IMG/VR virus record: IMGVR_UViG_3300025701_000046
Location: 1 to 25,854 of that record
Length of the DNA: 25,854 nucleotides
Direction: 5' to 3' (one strand)
DNA from: a virus
Part shown: piece after piece, positions 9,401 to 16,912 of the stretch
Position numbering within the stretch: the first letter of the stretch is position 1
Layout: the number at the start of each line of letters is the position of its first letter
Program-made: the position numbers and the translations under genes
Notes under the pieces: model-generated
What the model saw: only the letters and a program-made list of their open reading frames with translations
Told to the model about the DNA's origin: nothing
The model's database searches: none

Positions 9401-9687
9401 GAGCTCCTGACAATCAAGTATTAACAGGTATATATGGAGGACAGACTGGAGTAACTTTAAACTACCCTGAGACAATAAATCTCACAGGAAGCTTTACTTA
9501 TAACCAAAACTGGAGTGCTTATCCAACAATGACAATAGAAGCACATGATGCAGTAGGAGCTGACTTTAGATTTGAAAAATGGGTCGATGCAGTAACAGGA
9601 AATGGAATAACTAATGCTAATCCATTTACATTTATATCTGGATCGATCAATACAGAGAATATAAAAGCGTACTATAGAATAGAATAA
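6436..9687 (+). CDS. gp7-like baseplate wedge protein with C-terminal InlB-type beta repeats
   Basis: This is the largest gene, 1083 residues, close to T4 gp7 (1032), and it lies in the right place after gp25 and gp6. Conserved blocks include YLREDPENEPLLMFTHMLGQ followed by HFDNIWIYFK (about residues 418-448) and KGTHRGLRALINCFGIPDG (from 549), which I associate with wedge proteins of marine T4-like phages. A helical segment near 680-745 (ILEEGFSPWNIW-like, then FVPARSNV) follows. From about 868 to the end lies an added beta region with two copies of a Bacterial/InlB-type repeat: a strand, then FFEGWGTGSLSANP (Trp935) ending in YYAHF, and FRFEKWVDAVTGNGITNANP (Trp1049) ending in AYYRIE. Such repeats are typical of adhesins and may decorate the baseplate rim. 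The gp7 equivalence rests on size, order and remembered motifs. Confidence 0.72.
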   Translation: MATVKYIVNEVENFDYTTRSEIEIKDKVLVGPLSINSTYKPDVDIIDLHFYTLDGELLKTQHDYRNESQTLLAAGAGKDGASNIEVNPSQDAIANGFRNGDVLLTYNFISDLFSDNKIAKRFYLEEVSADRTEIRLLTLELTDEELETNVQVIKTKLQNNAYFYDFKLDFGKNNVHTVINIDTQEYKNTVSLILKLYEPLPNVWSKKDLCRVLETVADTVSYSVTVESRPDVIKVPNLKGPNFDVELDKENNNPTEFFNYDELFSYPVTSSYYSLFSLFNEKSAQISINHTDYSDFIHFSSAEERLRNFKYKLDLINSYEDSIATIAGTGYTKIGISGSVDYYEGLIQGVVKNFDHYDKYLYYESSSYSWPKSNTKSPYTNQRSNTNDSLAWFDKQIVSASNFDINNYDVLTNTIPTYLREDPENEPLLMFTHMLGQHFDNIWIYFKATSDKYDADNRLDFGISKDLVRSAIESFGYNLKNSNRNLTDLFSAFTGDTYDSGSTGEVINTYRQITSGSGLEHLQPMPEDNYQKEVYKRIYHNIPFLTKAKGTHRGLRALINCFGIPDGLLQVRQRGGARTDGDRFFLIQQEVTSSLDKIRLDNTGSIASGSTLSRYSSIVQKTQKYSDDLHDIEVGFDISEPANKVIRLKFSSSFDYDDFVGDPRDAQSDKYHVLNKIGEQVLEEGFSPWNIWQNVIEQWSLADFNWNDDLYSYREPTDFIRLVKFFDNVLFRLIKDFVPARSNVTTGVIVRSHMLNRSKAKQVAVSYTNEIITGSIAVGESSGSDAGSFGVANKDPYTTNYPQTFVSPVGPVPRNITGEEPRFTGEFSGSLLIATDGELNKANPFKSQQQPNTVFSVRAFNFSLPIPLSCTVELEITVVGEFYKFTPVGQGQVSITYPKYAPFSSTTISQSVDYDTYQYILAEAQPNYPYFFEGWGTGSLSANPKIITTNRSLTIYKDTHPTVDQYYAHFSTDFADRVIYNIETEYEGGAPDNQVLTGIYGGQTGVTLNYPETINLTGSFTYNQNWSAYPTMTIEAHDAVGADFRFEKWVDAVTGNGITNANPFTFISGSINTENIKAYYRIE

Positions 9688-9694
9688 TTAAAAA

Positions 9695-10795
9695 ATGACT
9701 ATACTAGAATTCAAAGGAACAAACCCATCAGACTACGGAGTAGGTAATGTAAACCTGCTGTACAGTGGTAGTATAGGGAGTGGGCACTACGAGCTACCTT
9801 CTTCTAGGTACCCTAACGTAGTGTACGATTCTAGCAGTATAGACAGTAACGGGGATACAGTTTACTATAAAGCAAATGCATTTTTCCCTCCTTACATCAT
9901 TATAGGACTAACAATTCCTTTTACCAGTACAAACGGAGTATCACTAGAACAGACACTTAACCAAGTAACTTCAATTAAGTTCACTTTAGGAGCTGCTAGT
10001 GTGACTACCCCTGTGATAAATATATCTAAGCAGAACCAGTACTTTTATTTAGAGACAGATCCTACTACTGTATTTACTCTTCCACCAGAAGACGATACAC
10101 AAGGTACACCTTTAGATATAGAGGTAGAATTTATCTTCTTACCTTATATAAAAGAGAAATTTGATAATAGTGATTTTAATGCACTACAAGGAAACGCAAC
10201 AGGAATATTAAAGTCAAAAGCAGCTTTAGAAGTAGACAGAGATACAGACAACGTTAACCCTAGTAACCTAGCTGCTATTATTACTAGAACAGCTCAACCT
10301 GCTCAAATACAATACAGTAACTATACAACTCGAGGTTGGACTAATGCAAGATACGAAGGTAGTAAAAACGTTGCTGTAATACCTAGAGATAATCCTGCTC
10401 AATCATACAAAAGCTTTGTAGGGTCTATTCACCCTATGGATGCTGACGATGCAACTATATTATCCTCAGGTCAATCAGATCAAAATACTAAAAAACTATA
10501 CTTTAATGTAGAAGAGACACCAATCTTATTCTCACAAACAAGCTCATTAGGAGCATGGGAGATGGTTAGAGATAGACCGTACGATATAGCTGGTTCGTTT
10601 CCAACTGTTAAAAGAACCCTAACAAACGCTAGTGCTAGCCTTGCAAGAAGAGTAGTAGCTTCAGGAAGTATCATATACGAATCAGAAGGTAATGACTTCA
10701 TAAGGGTAGTTAACAAGAAAATACATGCTACGGATAAAGGTAGTATATTTATTACTGATGAATTAGGAATCATATATTATAGTGGTTCTTCATAA
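9695..10795 (+). CDS. Putative baseplate/tail-fibre structural protein
   Basis: This 366-residue beta-rich protein closes the baseplate block, starting 7 bases after the gp7-like gene with an A-rich leader and no Shine-Dalgarno sequence. The N-terminal third is rich in Ser, Gly and Tyr. A central FDNSDFNALQGNATG segment (around residue 160) followed by an AxxEVDRDT segment is a pattern I associate with structural proteins of marine T4-like phages. The C-terminal half has a short LYFNVEETPIL strand and ends in a predicted beta meander (IHATDKGSIFITDELG, then IIYYSGSS). No enzyme motif is present. T4 gp8 (334 residues) lies at the same place in gene order, so a gp8-like wedge is possible, but I see no sequence proof. 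Confidence 0.6.
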   Translation: MTILEFKGTNPSDYGVGNVNLLYSGSIGSGHYELPSSRYPNVVYDSSSIDSNGDTVYYKANAFFPPYIIIGLTIPFTSTNGVSLEQTLNQVTSIKFTLGAASVTTPVINISKQNQYFYLETDPTTVFTLPPEDDTQGTPLDIEVEFIFLPYIKEKFDNSDFNALQGNATGILKSKAALEVDRDTDNVNPSNLAAIITRTAQPAQIQYSNYTTRGWTNARYEGSKNVAVIPRDNPAQSYKSFVGSIHPMDADDATILSSGQSDQNTKKLYFNVEETPILFSQTSSLGAWEMVRDRPYDIAGSFPTVKRTLTNASASLARRVVASGSIIYESEGNDFIRVVNKKIHATDKGSIFITDELGIIYYSGSS

Positions 10796-10810
10796 AACAT
10801 ATATATTAGA

Positions 10811-10818
10811 TATTTATA
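10811..10818 (+). promoter_or_regulatory. TATTTATA motif in the 42-base A/T-rich gap before gene 10838
   Basis: The gap 10796-10837 is almost pure A/T and holds TATTTATAAT, which also contains a TATAAT -10-like hexamer at 10815. It separates the baseplate block from the fibre block and has room for a promoter and leader. No clear -35 element is visible. The eight-base core matches the motifs at 2365 and 23747. Confidence 0.35.
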
Positions 10819-10837
10819 ATAAACTCAATAAAACAAA

Positions 10838-11494
10838 ATGGGATATTTAGATAATTCGATCGTAACAGTGGATGCGATTTTAACTAAAAAAGGTAGAGAA
10901 CTATTAGCTAGAGGGGATGGTTCTTTCAAAATTACTCAATTTGCCTTGGCAGATGATGAGATTGATTACACCTTATACAATCCACAACATCCCTCAGGTT
11001 CTGCACTCTACGGTGAGGCAATAGAAAACATGCCATTGTTAGAAGCCTTTCCGGATGAGACACAAATTATGAAGTACAAGCTAGTAACCCTCCCAAGAGG
11101 TACTTCAAAATTACCGATATTAGATTTAGGATTTAGTGCTATTACTTTAAAACAAGGTGCTTCTATAGCCATTACCCCACAAACGCTTAACTTTCAAGGT
11201 GCAACAACAACCTTTGAAGCAGCAGGGTATACAGCTACTATAGCAGATATTAGAGTACTAAATACTTATACAGGTGTAGGTATTAACACTGAAGAAGCTG
11301 AACAGTTAAACACAACTACAACGATTGGTACTAATGTATCGAAAGGGGTTATTGGAACAACAGTTAACTTAACAGCAACTACAATCAACACACTATTTGG
11401 AGACAGAACACAACTACAAACTACATTAACAGTAGTAGGTAGAGATTCTGGTGCTAGATTAACGATTCCAGTAACAATTACTAAAACTAACTAA
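10838..11494 (+). CDS. Conserved virion structural protein with Ig-like C-terminus
   Basis: The first 120 of 218 residues form a highly distinctive module (GYLDNSIVTVDAILTKKGRELLAR, then ITQFALADDEIDYTLYNP, ENMPLLEAFPDE and YKLVTLPRGT), which I recognise as a recurrent structural protein of marine T4-like phages. The phrase ITQFALADDEIDY is the best anchor. After about residue 125 there is a switch to a Thr/Val-rich beta domain of Ig/Big type (ITPQTLNFQGATTTFE to the end TIPVTITKTN). The gene is the first of the fibre block and follows the longest A/T gap in the structural region. The leader AAACTCAATAAAACAAAATG has no Shine-Dalgarno sequence. The N-terminal module probably docks on the tail; the Ig domain is exposed. 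The function remains inferred. Confidence 0.7.
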   Translation: MGYLDNSIVTVDAILTKKGRELLARGDGSFKITQFALADDEIDYTLYNPQHPSGSALYGEAIENMPLLEAFPDETQIMKYKLVTLPRGTSKLPILDLGFSAITLKQGASIAITPQTLNFQGATTTFEAAGYTATIADIRVLNTYTGVGINTEEAEQLNTTTTIGTNVSKGVIGTTVNLTATTINTLFGDRTQLQTTLTVVGRDSGARLTIPVTITKTN

Positions 11495-11496
11495 TT

Positions 11497-12543
11497 ATGT
11501 CATTTAAAAGATTTGATCAACAAGACGTAGTAGTAAGTGCAGAATCAATTTCTACACCGGTATGGTCTGGTAACCAAACTACACTTAATACTTTTTTTAC
11601 TTCTTCTACACAAGTTGGAGGAGCATCGGGTGATTACTACTACAATATATACCAAACAGGATCTACCTTAGATTCTTCAAGAGTACAGTTCTCACTAGCC
11701 TACGGTAATAAAAACGGTCTAGGTACATTATACTACAACGCCAACGTTCCTGGTAAAACACCTTCTTCTACTATTTACGGTCAATACCGCTCTTTAATAC
11801 AAGGAGATGAAGATGCAGATTTTATTTTCGGAGGTGTCTCTTCAAACCACTTCTACGCTATATCAGTAGATAGAGCTAGATATAAAGAGAAACTTCTTCC
11901 TGGTACTTTAGATTTAGTACTTACTAATTCTGGAAGTGATGGAGGTATCTACTCTAGAAGATTAACCGATAATAGCCAAGTAACGAGTACAGTAACATTT
12001 ACCGATGCAGGTAGAGTATATGAATTAGTTTCTGGTTCTTTAGGAACTGTTCATTCTAGTTTCCAATCTAATGGATACACTCTAAACAGTGGTTCTTATG
12101 GAAAGGTATATCCAGACATTGGAGTTATACTACTTAACGCAAATGCTTTTGAACAACCGTATGTAAGTGGTGGTTTAGATTTAAGAATTACTACTGCTCC
12201 AAATACAGTTACTTTCTCTGGTAGTACCACAAACCTTTCAGAAGGATACGATTTATTCAATAGAGGAGGACACTTTAGAATACAGTCAGAAGAAACAGTT
12301 GCATCTAACTTTGTATTTGTTAGAGCAAGAAATAATGAATTTAACTACTCAAGTAACCCGTCCTTAATTACAGGATCAGGAGAAATCAGACACAACGTTA
12401 TGATTAACTCTCCACAGTCATATGTTACGACAGTAGGATTGTATAATGATAATAACGACTTATTAGCAGTAGCAAAATTGTCAAGACCATTGTTAAAAGA
12501 TTTTACAAAAGAATCGCTAATCCGCGTTAAGCTTGACTATTAA
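11497..12543 (+). CDS. Fibre-like structural protein, paralogue A
   Basis: This 348-residue protein begins with SFKRFDQQDVVVSAESISTP and continues through Ser/Gly/Thr-rich beta segments. The C-terminal 75 residues (NEFNYSSNPSLITGSG, then SYVTTVGLYNDNNDLLAVAK and LSRPLLKD) closely match the C-terminus of the next gene, so the two are paralogues. The conserved GLYN-NN-LLAVAK end is probably the docking or trimerisation part, while the N-terminal and middle regions have diverged. A SIYSRRL- and AxxYELVSGSLG-containing middle reads as a beta sandwich. No catalytic motif is seen. The start is two bases after the previous stop. A short tail-fibre or baseplate-decoration role fits the location before the S74 fibres. 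Confidence 0.62.
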   Translation: MSFKRFDQQDVVVSAESISTPVWSGNQTTLNTFFTSSTQVGGASGDYYYNIYQTGSTLDSSRVQFSLAYGNKNGLGTLYYNANVPGKTPSSTIYGQYRSLIQGDEDADFIFGGVSSNHFYAISVDRARYKEKLLPGTLDLVLTNSGSDGGIYSRRLTDNSQVTSTVTFTDAGRVYELVSGSLGTVHSSFQSNGYTLNSGSYGKVYPDIGVILLNANAFEQPYVSGGLDLRITTAPNTVTFSGSTTNLSEGYDLFNRGGHFRIQSEETVASNFVFVRARNNEFNYSSNPSLITGSGEIRHNVMINSPQSYVTTVGLYNDNNDLLAVAKLSRPLLKDFTKESLIRVKLDY

Positions 12544-12546
12544 TGA

Positions 12547-13581
12547 ATGAGCGCTTACAAAAAACTGAACCGACAAAGTGTATACGTATCTGATTATTCA
12601 GCCCGTAAACAATGGGAAGCATCAGGTAGCCTTTTAGAGACTTATAAATTAGAAACTTTAAGAGGCTTTTCTGGATCTACTCCCGGTTACCCCTATCCAT
12701 CAGACTTAAGAAACAATAGATATCAAAAGCTAGTTTGGGATAGTGTTAACCAAAACTTTTATAGAGGTGCATTAGGTAACGGTATATTTTCTGGTTCAAG
12801 TGATCTCTCTTTACAGACTACTATTACTTATAGTGGCTCTAGAGATATTAAATCAGAAGTAGCCGTAATATCAATACCTAGAGATGTCACTGGTACACAT
12901 GTTGTTCCTAATACATTCTCATTTAAACCACAGGTTGAAGCACAAGATGCTTTTATAGAAGGAGATTATGTTAAGGATAAATTAAGCGGCGATAATCAAT
13001 TCGTAGAGAATATAGAATACTGGTACGGATCTAATCCATTAGATAATGTAGACTACTTAGAAGATGAAAGTAACTTTGTAACTGAATCAGTAGCACCGGG
13101 AGAAGATATACAGTACGTTGACATAGACAGAGGTCAACAGAGAATAGAAATAATAGATAATGGAGATGGAGCATTAATTTACTCTGGTTCTAACCACTAT
13201 TACACAGAACCTACTAAAGTTGTAGGCGATATTATTTATAACAAAGGGCTGGCTGTGATAACAGATACAACAGTTGCTAGATATTTAAGTACTTATTCTA
13301 GACATAAGTTGCGATGGAAATCAAACCAACCTATTTATACATATAATGTTCATTGTAATGTAAAAGATTCTGAACTAAATTATACTTATAATTCAACTGC
13401 AACCACAGGTTCTTTTGGAAAAGTAAGTAATAATGTAACAGGAAGCGCATTTACACCTTACGTTACAACGATAGGATTATATAATAATGCTAACCAATTG
13501 TTAGCAGTTGCGAAAACAAACAGACCAATACAAAAGACTCATAATACAGATATGACCTTTGTAGTAAAAATTGATGTATAA
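12547..13581 (+). CDS. Fibre-like structural protein, paralogue B
   Basis: At 344 residues this is almost the same length as its upstream neighbour and shares the C-terminal module (SELNYTYNSTATTGSFG, then PYVTTIGLYNNANQLLAVAK and TNRPIQK, ending in VVKIDV). The N-terminus starts SAYKKLNRQSVYVSDYSARK and differs from paralogue A. Aromatic- and Asp-rich segments near 145-175 (YWYGSNPLDNVDYLEDE) could be a surface loop. The ATG at 12547 is chosen over the overlapping out-of-frame ATG at 12543. The stop overlaps the next gene by one base (TAATG). Duplication followed by divergence of the exposed part is the simplest history. Confidence 0.62.
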   Translation: MSAYKKLNRQSVYVSDYSARKQWEASGSLLETYKLETLRGFSGSTPGYPYPSDLRNNRYQKLVWDSVNQNFYRGALGNGIFSGSSDLSLQTTITYSGSRDIKSEVAVISIPRDVTGTHVVPNTFSFKPQVEAQDAFIEGDYVKDKLSGDNQFVENIEYWYGSNPLDNVDYLEDESNFVTESVAPGEDIQYVDIDRGQQRIEIIDNGDGALIYSGSNHYYTEPTKVVGDIIYNKGLAVITDTTVARYLSTYSRHKLRWKSNQPIYTYNVHCNVKDSELNYTYNSTATTGSFGKVSNNVTGSAFTPYVTTIGLYNNANQLLAVAKTNRPIQKTHNTDMTFVVKIDV

Positions 13582-14219
13582 TGGCTATAACATTTAGAGC
13601 AAATAAAGGACAAGCTTTAACGTATGCTGAAATGGATACGAACCTCGGTTCATATTACTTTTCTAGCTCTTTAGACGGAAACAACTTGTACCTACATTAC
13701 ACAGGCAGTGCTGAAGTTCCGATTAATCAAAGTTCTCACCGTATACCTTTAACAGCCGGCCAAGTAGCTGGTACTAACTTTAACGTTCAATACAATAATG
13801 CAGGTAACCTTGACGGTGCACCAGACTTTATTTATAGCGGTTCTAAAGTAGGGGTAAACAACAGTGTAAGTGATTTAACATACAACCTTGAAGTATCTGG
13901 TAGCATAAGAGCATCTGATGCATTGCTATCTAATTCTGACGAAAGGTTAAAAGAAAATATTTATCCTATAGATAATGCACTCTCTAGAGTAAGTCAAATT
14001 GAAGGAGTTTACTTTAATTGGAATAATAAAACAGAAAGACAAGTTGGCGTTATCGCTCAGCAAGTTGAAAAAGTACTTCCAGAAGTTGTTTCGGAAGATA
14101 AAGATTCGTATCTTTCTGTAGACTACTCTAAACTTGTTCCACTTTTGTTTGAAGCAATTAACGAACAGAGTAGCATTATAATGGATTTAGAAGAAAGAAT
14201 ATCTAAATTAGAGAAGTAA
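13581..14219 (+). CDS. Short tail fibre with S74 intramolecular chaperone
   Basis: This is a 212-residue fibre. Residues 1-40 (MAITFRANKGQALTYAEMDT) are an N-terminal anchor shared with the next gene. A short Gly/Asn beta shaft follows (FNVQYNNAGNLDGAPDFIYS). The C-terminal S74/endosialidase-chaperone domain runs from about 117 to 212: SDERLKENI carries the Ser119/Lys124 pair that matches the autocleavage dyad of this family, then VYFNWNN, VGVIAQQVEKVLPEVV, VDYSKLVPLLFEAI and a terminal helix. The domain normally drives trimer folding of the shaft and then cuts itself off. Only about 75 residues of shaft remain, very short for a receptor-binding fibre. Peptidase-chaperone assignment is secure; which virion position it takes is not. 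Confidence 0.85.
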   Translation: MAITFRANKGQALTYAEMDTNLGSYYFSSSLDGNNLYLHYTGSAEVPINQSSHRIPLTAGQVAGTNFNVQYNNAGNLDGAPDFIYSGSKVGVNNSVSDLTYNLEVSGSIRASDALLSNSDERLKENIYPIDNALSRVSQIEGVYFNWNNKTERQVGVIAQQVEKVLPEVVSEDKDSYLSVDYSKLVPLLFEAINEQSSIIMDLEERISKLEK

Positions 14220-14220
14220 A

Positions 14221-16068
14221 ATGGCTATTATATTAAGAGGTGATAAAGGAGCAGCGTTAACTCATACAGAGTTAGATAATAACTTTAGACAGTTTTATTA
14301 TTCTGCATCTGTTAGTGGAACAACTTTGAGTTTGTTTACTTCCGCTTCTTTAGCTAATTCAACAGACTTACCGATGAACCCTCCTTCGGGGTACGACTAC
14401 TACGTACAGTTCAAGAAAGGAAATAAGCCTTCTGGTTCGGAAGCTACGTTAAGCGGTTCTGCTAATTTCTTATATGACTTTAGACAAGAAACGTTTAAGC
14501 ATACTGGTTCGTTTATTAACGTAGGTAATGCTACAGTAGACGGGGATTTAACAGTTACCGGTACAGTTACTGCTCAAGAAATGAGAACAGAGTTTAATAA
14601 CTCTTCAGTTGTATTTGAATCAGGCTCTACTAAGTTTGGAGACACATCTGACGATACTCACTCATTTACAGGTAGTTTAGAATTACAAGGTAGCTTAACT
14701 AGCTCAGCAGATATACAAATAGCTGAATGGGGAAGCGTTTCAGCATCCTTAGCTTCTGACTTACAGTTTGCATTCGATGCATCTGCCTCTTTAGCAGCAG
14801 ACCTAACATCTACTAGCTCATCTTTAGCAACTCGTATACAATCAGGAAGTGATTCAGTACAGGCTACATACTTAAGAAATACAACAGATACCTTAGCAGG
14901 AAATCTAACAGTAACAGGTAGAATAAACGCAACAGAAATTAGCACTACTTATGTTACTTCATCTATACTTTATAACTCAGGTTCAAACATATTTGGAGAC
15001 GCTGCAAGTGATGTACATATCTTTACAGGTAGTATAGTTACCGAACAATCTATTACAGGGTCAGATATGAGAATAGACGAATGGGGAAGTATATCTTCTT
15101 CTTTCGCTAGCTTAAGTACCACAGTAGATGGTTTATCTACAAGCTACCCTGACTTACAGAATATACCATCAGGTATAGTTTCTGCATCAGCATTATATAT
15201 CCCTGCAGTACAAGGTACAATAGCTTTATCTACAAACGGAGTTGCTGGAGCCGCTCTTTCGTTACACAATTTATCACAAGGCGAATCACCATCATTTGCC
15301 GACTTATCTCTTACAGGCTTTAGTTCTGTATCATCTTCATTAGCATCATTAGTTGCCGGTACAATTACTATTAACAACGATGCTAACAACAGAGTTATTA
15401 CTGCAAACGGAGACAGTACCTTAAATGGTGAACAGTATCTTACATTTGACGGCAGTACATTAACCGTTGGAGGTAGTACAGTTATTGGAGCCTTTACAAA
15501 TGCTAACTCAGACATTACAGGTCTACTTGGAGGTTCAGCTTTCGGTTCTTTAATAGAAGGAGGATCAAGCGGACATATGGTAATAGGTGTACGTGATAAT
15601 GATACATCTGATTCTTTCTCGGTTATAGCCGGTGGAGGTGACTACTATACTAATACTACATACGATAAGTTATTATTCCAAACTAAAGCAGACGGAACTA
15701 CAACTATCGGTGGTAATACTCAAATTAACGGTACATTAGATGTAACAGGAGATATAACAGCATACTCTACTTCAGACGAAAGGTTAAAAGATAATATCAC
15801 TCCTATTCCATATGCATTAGAAAAACTACACCAAATAAATGGAGTAACTTGGGACTGGAATGACAAATCTGAAAAAGAAGGACATGATGTAGGAGTTATC
15901 GCTCAAGACATTGAAAAAGTTTTACCACAATTAGTTACCACTAGAGACACTGGTTTCAAGGCGGTACGTTATGAAAAAATAGTTGCCCTACTAATCGAAG
16001 CAGTTAAAGAGCAACAGACAGAGATAAATGAGTTACGTTCCACCCTACAAAATAAAGACACTAAGTAA
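14221..16068 (+). CDS. Long tail fibre/adhesin with S74 intramolecular chaperone
   Basis: This 615-residue fibre has an anchor (MAIILRGDKGAALTHTELDN) related to that of the upstream gene. The shaft (100-510) is rich in Ser, Thr, Gly and short beta phrases and contains a duplicated block (109-174 and 228-293). A LTFDGSTLTVGGSTVIG region and a Gly-rich part (SAFGSLIEGGSSGHMVIGV) precede the S74 domain from about 515: TSDERLKDNI with Ser518/Lys523 as the expected cleavage dyad, then VTWDWNDKS, VGVIAQDIEKVLPQLV, YEKIVALLIEAV and a C-terminal coiled coil. It is the best candidate for a receptor-binding fibre in this window. Its 3' end overlaps the next frame by 41 bases, where the surface-chemistry cassette begins. 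Confidence 0.88.
   Translation: MAIILRGDKGAALTHTELDNNFRQFYYSASVSGTTLSLFTSASLANSTDLPMNPPSGYDYYVQFKKGNKPSGSEATLSGSANFLYDFRQETFKHTGSFINVGNATVDGDLTVTGTVTAQEMRTEFNNSSVVFESGSTKFGDTSDDTHSFTGSLELQGSLTSSADIQIAEWGSVSASLASDLQFAFDASASLAADLTSTSSSLATRIQSGSDSVQATYLRNTTDTLAGNLTVTGRINATEISTTYVTSSILYNSGSNIFGDAASDVHIFTGSIVTEQSITGSDMRIDEWGSISSSFASLSTTVDGLSTSYPDLQNIPSGIVSASALYIPAVQGTIALSTNGVAGAALSLHNLSQGESPSFADLSLTGFSSVSSSLASLVAGTITINNDANNRVITANGDSTLNGEQYLTFDGSTLTVGGSTVIGAFTNANSDITGLLGGSAFGSLIEGGSSGHMVIGVRDNDTSDSFSVIAGGGDYYTNTTYDKLLFQTKADGTTTIGGNTQINGTLDVTGDITAYSTSDERLKDNITPIPYALEKLHQINGVTWDWNDKSEKEGHDVGVIAQDIEKVLPQLVTTRDTGFKAVRYEKIVALLIEAVKEQQTEINELRSTLQNKDTK
14545..15099 (+). repeat. Internal duplication in the fibre shaft (protein level)
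   Basis: Two blocks of about 66 residues, encoded at 14545-14742 and 14902-15099, align along their length. Both contain LTVTG, then SS...SGS..FGD...D.H.FTGS, and end with EWGS(V/I)S. The copies are diverged at the DNA level, so the duplication is not recent. It lengthens the shaft by a whole module. Confidence 0.65.
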
Positions 16069-16912
16069 TAGTGAATTTCTTTTTACCTGTATAAACGACA
16101 GCACTGACATCAGCACATTGCTACCAGATGTTAAACACCTATGTATATATACTTACAGAGGATATCCTAACTTAGAATATCTAGACAGTATAAAGGATAA
16201 GGTGTTTATAGTTGCTATTGTAGACACAGAGTTATACAGTGGAGTTAATGACATTCCTTTAAAGTTCAACTACGATTTTATTAATGTTGATAACCCAGAA
16301 ACTTTTAGTTCATATAACGACTTTCTCGCTAAATACGACAAACCTAAATACCTACACAGTAAAGATAAAGTTACTGCTGAAAAAATTAAAGATTGGTATT
16401 ATGCTAATCTAAGGTTACTCAATTCCTCTAAGTTTAAAATACAGTCTTTTGGTTCACTCTTAGGTAATGATTTAGATTTACTCATAACTAAGAAGACTAA
16501 GGTAAGTATAAAAGAAGTCTCTAAATTTTTAAATAGGTTAATCATAAGCGGTAAAGTTCACGGCATAACTGTAGAACCTTTTTTCTGTAACGATAAAGAC
16601 TATTTTGAGACATTCTATTATGAAGATAATAAGATAGAGGAGAAACCTGTACTTATGGGATGGTACAGCGATAAAGACTATCCGGCTAAAGGAAAGAAGC
16701 TTTATAAAGATAAGTTGAACTTAATGTACTACCCCTGGAAAGAACTATTCTTTCAGTCTTGTCATAAAGACGAAGCAAAAAAACTCATAACTAAATATAC
16801 AGAGCTAGAATCAATAGAAGGTGGTGTTCATATAAGTCCCAGCATATACTACTCTGTATTCAGTAGATACGGTAATTTAAAAACATTAAACGGGTATGGA
16901 AGTAATTTTTAG
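16028..16912 (+). CDS. Unknown protein opening the surface-chemistry cassette
   Basis: This 294-residue protein is alpha/beta and rich in Lys, Tyr and Asp. I do not recognise the family. The only ATG near the start (16028) lies inside the end of the fibre gene, giving a 41-base overlap. No other ATG or GTG suits, although an in-frame TTG exists about 90 bases downstream, so the N-terminus is uncertain. A segment near residue 140 (FKIQSFGSLLGNDLDLLITK) resembles the G-S...D-x-D core of nucleotidyltransferases, but its spacing is shorter than usual. The C-terminal part (LMYYPWKELFFQSCHKDEAK, then a GVHISPSIYYS stretch) carries many aromatics. The stop overlaps the next gene by 17 bases. A role in glycan or nucleotide-sugar chemistry is suggested by neighbours only. 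Confidence 0.5.
   Translation: MSYVPPYKIKTLSNSEFLFTCINDSTDISTLLPDVKHLCIYTYRGYPNLEYLDSIKDKVFIVAIVDTELYSGVNDIPLKFNYDFINVDNPETFSSYNDFLAKYDKPKYLHSKDKVTAEKIKDWYYANLRLLNSSKFKIQSFGSLLGNDLDLLITKKTKVSIKEVSKFLNRLIISGKVHGITVEPFFCNDKDYFETFYYEDNKIEEKPVLMGWYSDKDYPAKGKKLYKDKLNLMYYPWKELFFQSCHKDEAKKLITKYTELESIEGGVHISPSIYYSVFSRYGNLKTLNGYGSNF

Noticed and set aside
10796-10837. Rho-independent terminator in the A/T-rich gap
   Set aside because: There is no G/C stem followed by a T run; the pairing seen is only A/T and would be weak.
14658-15515. Two minus-strand open frames (14658-14945 and 15144-15515)
   Set aside because: They mirror the Ser/Thr/Ala-rich fibre shaft and have no start signal or recognisable content.
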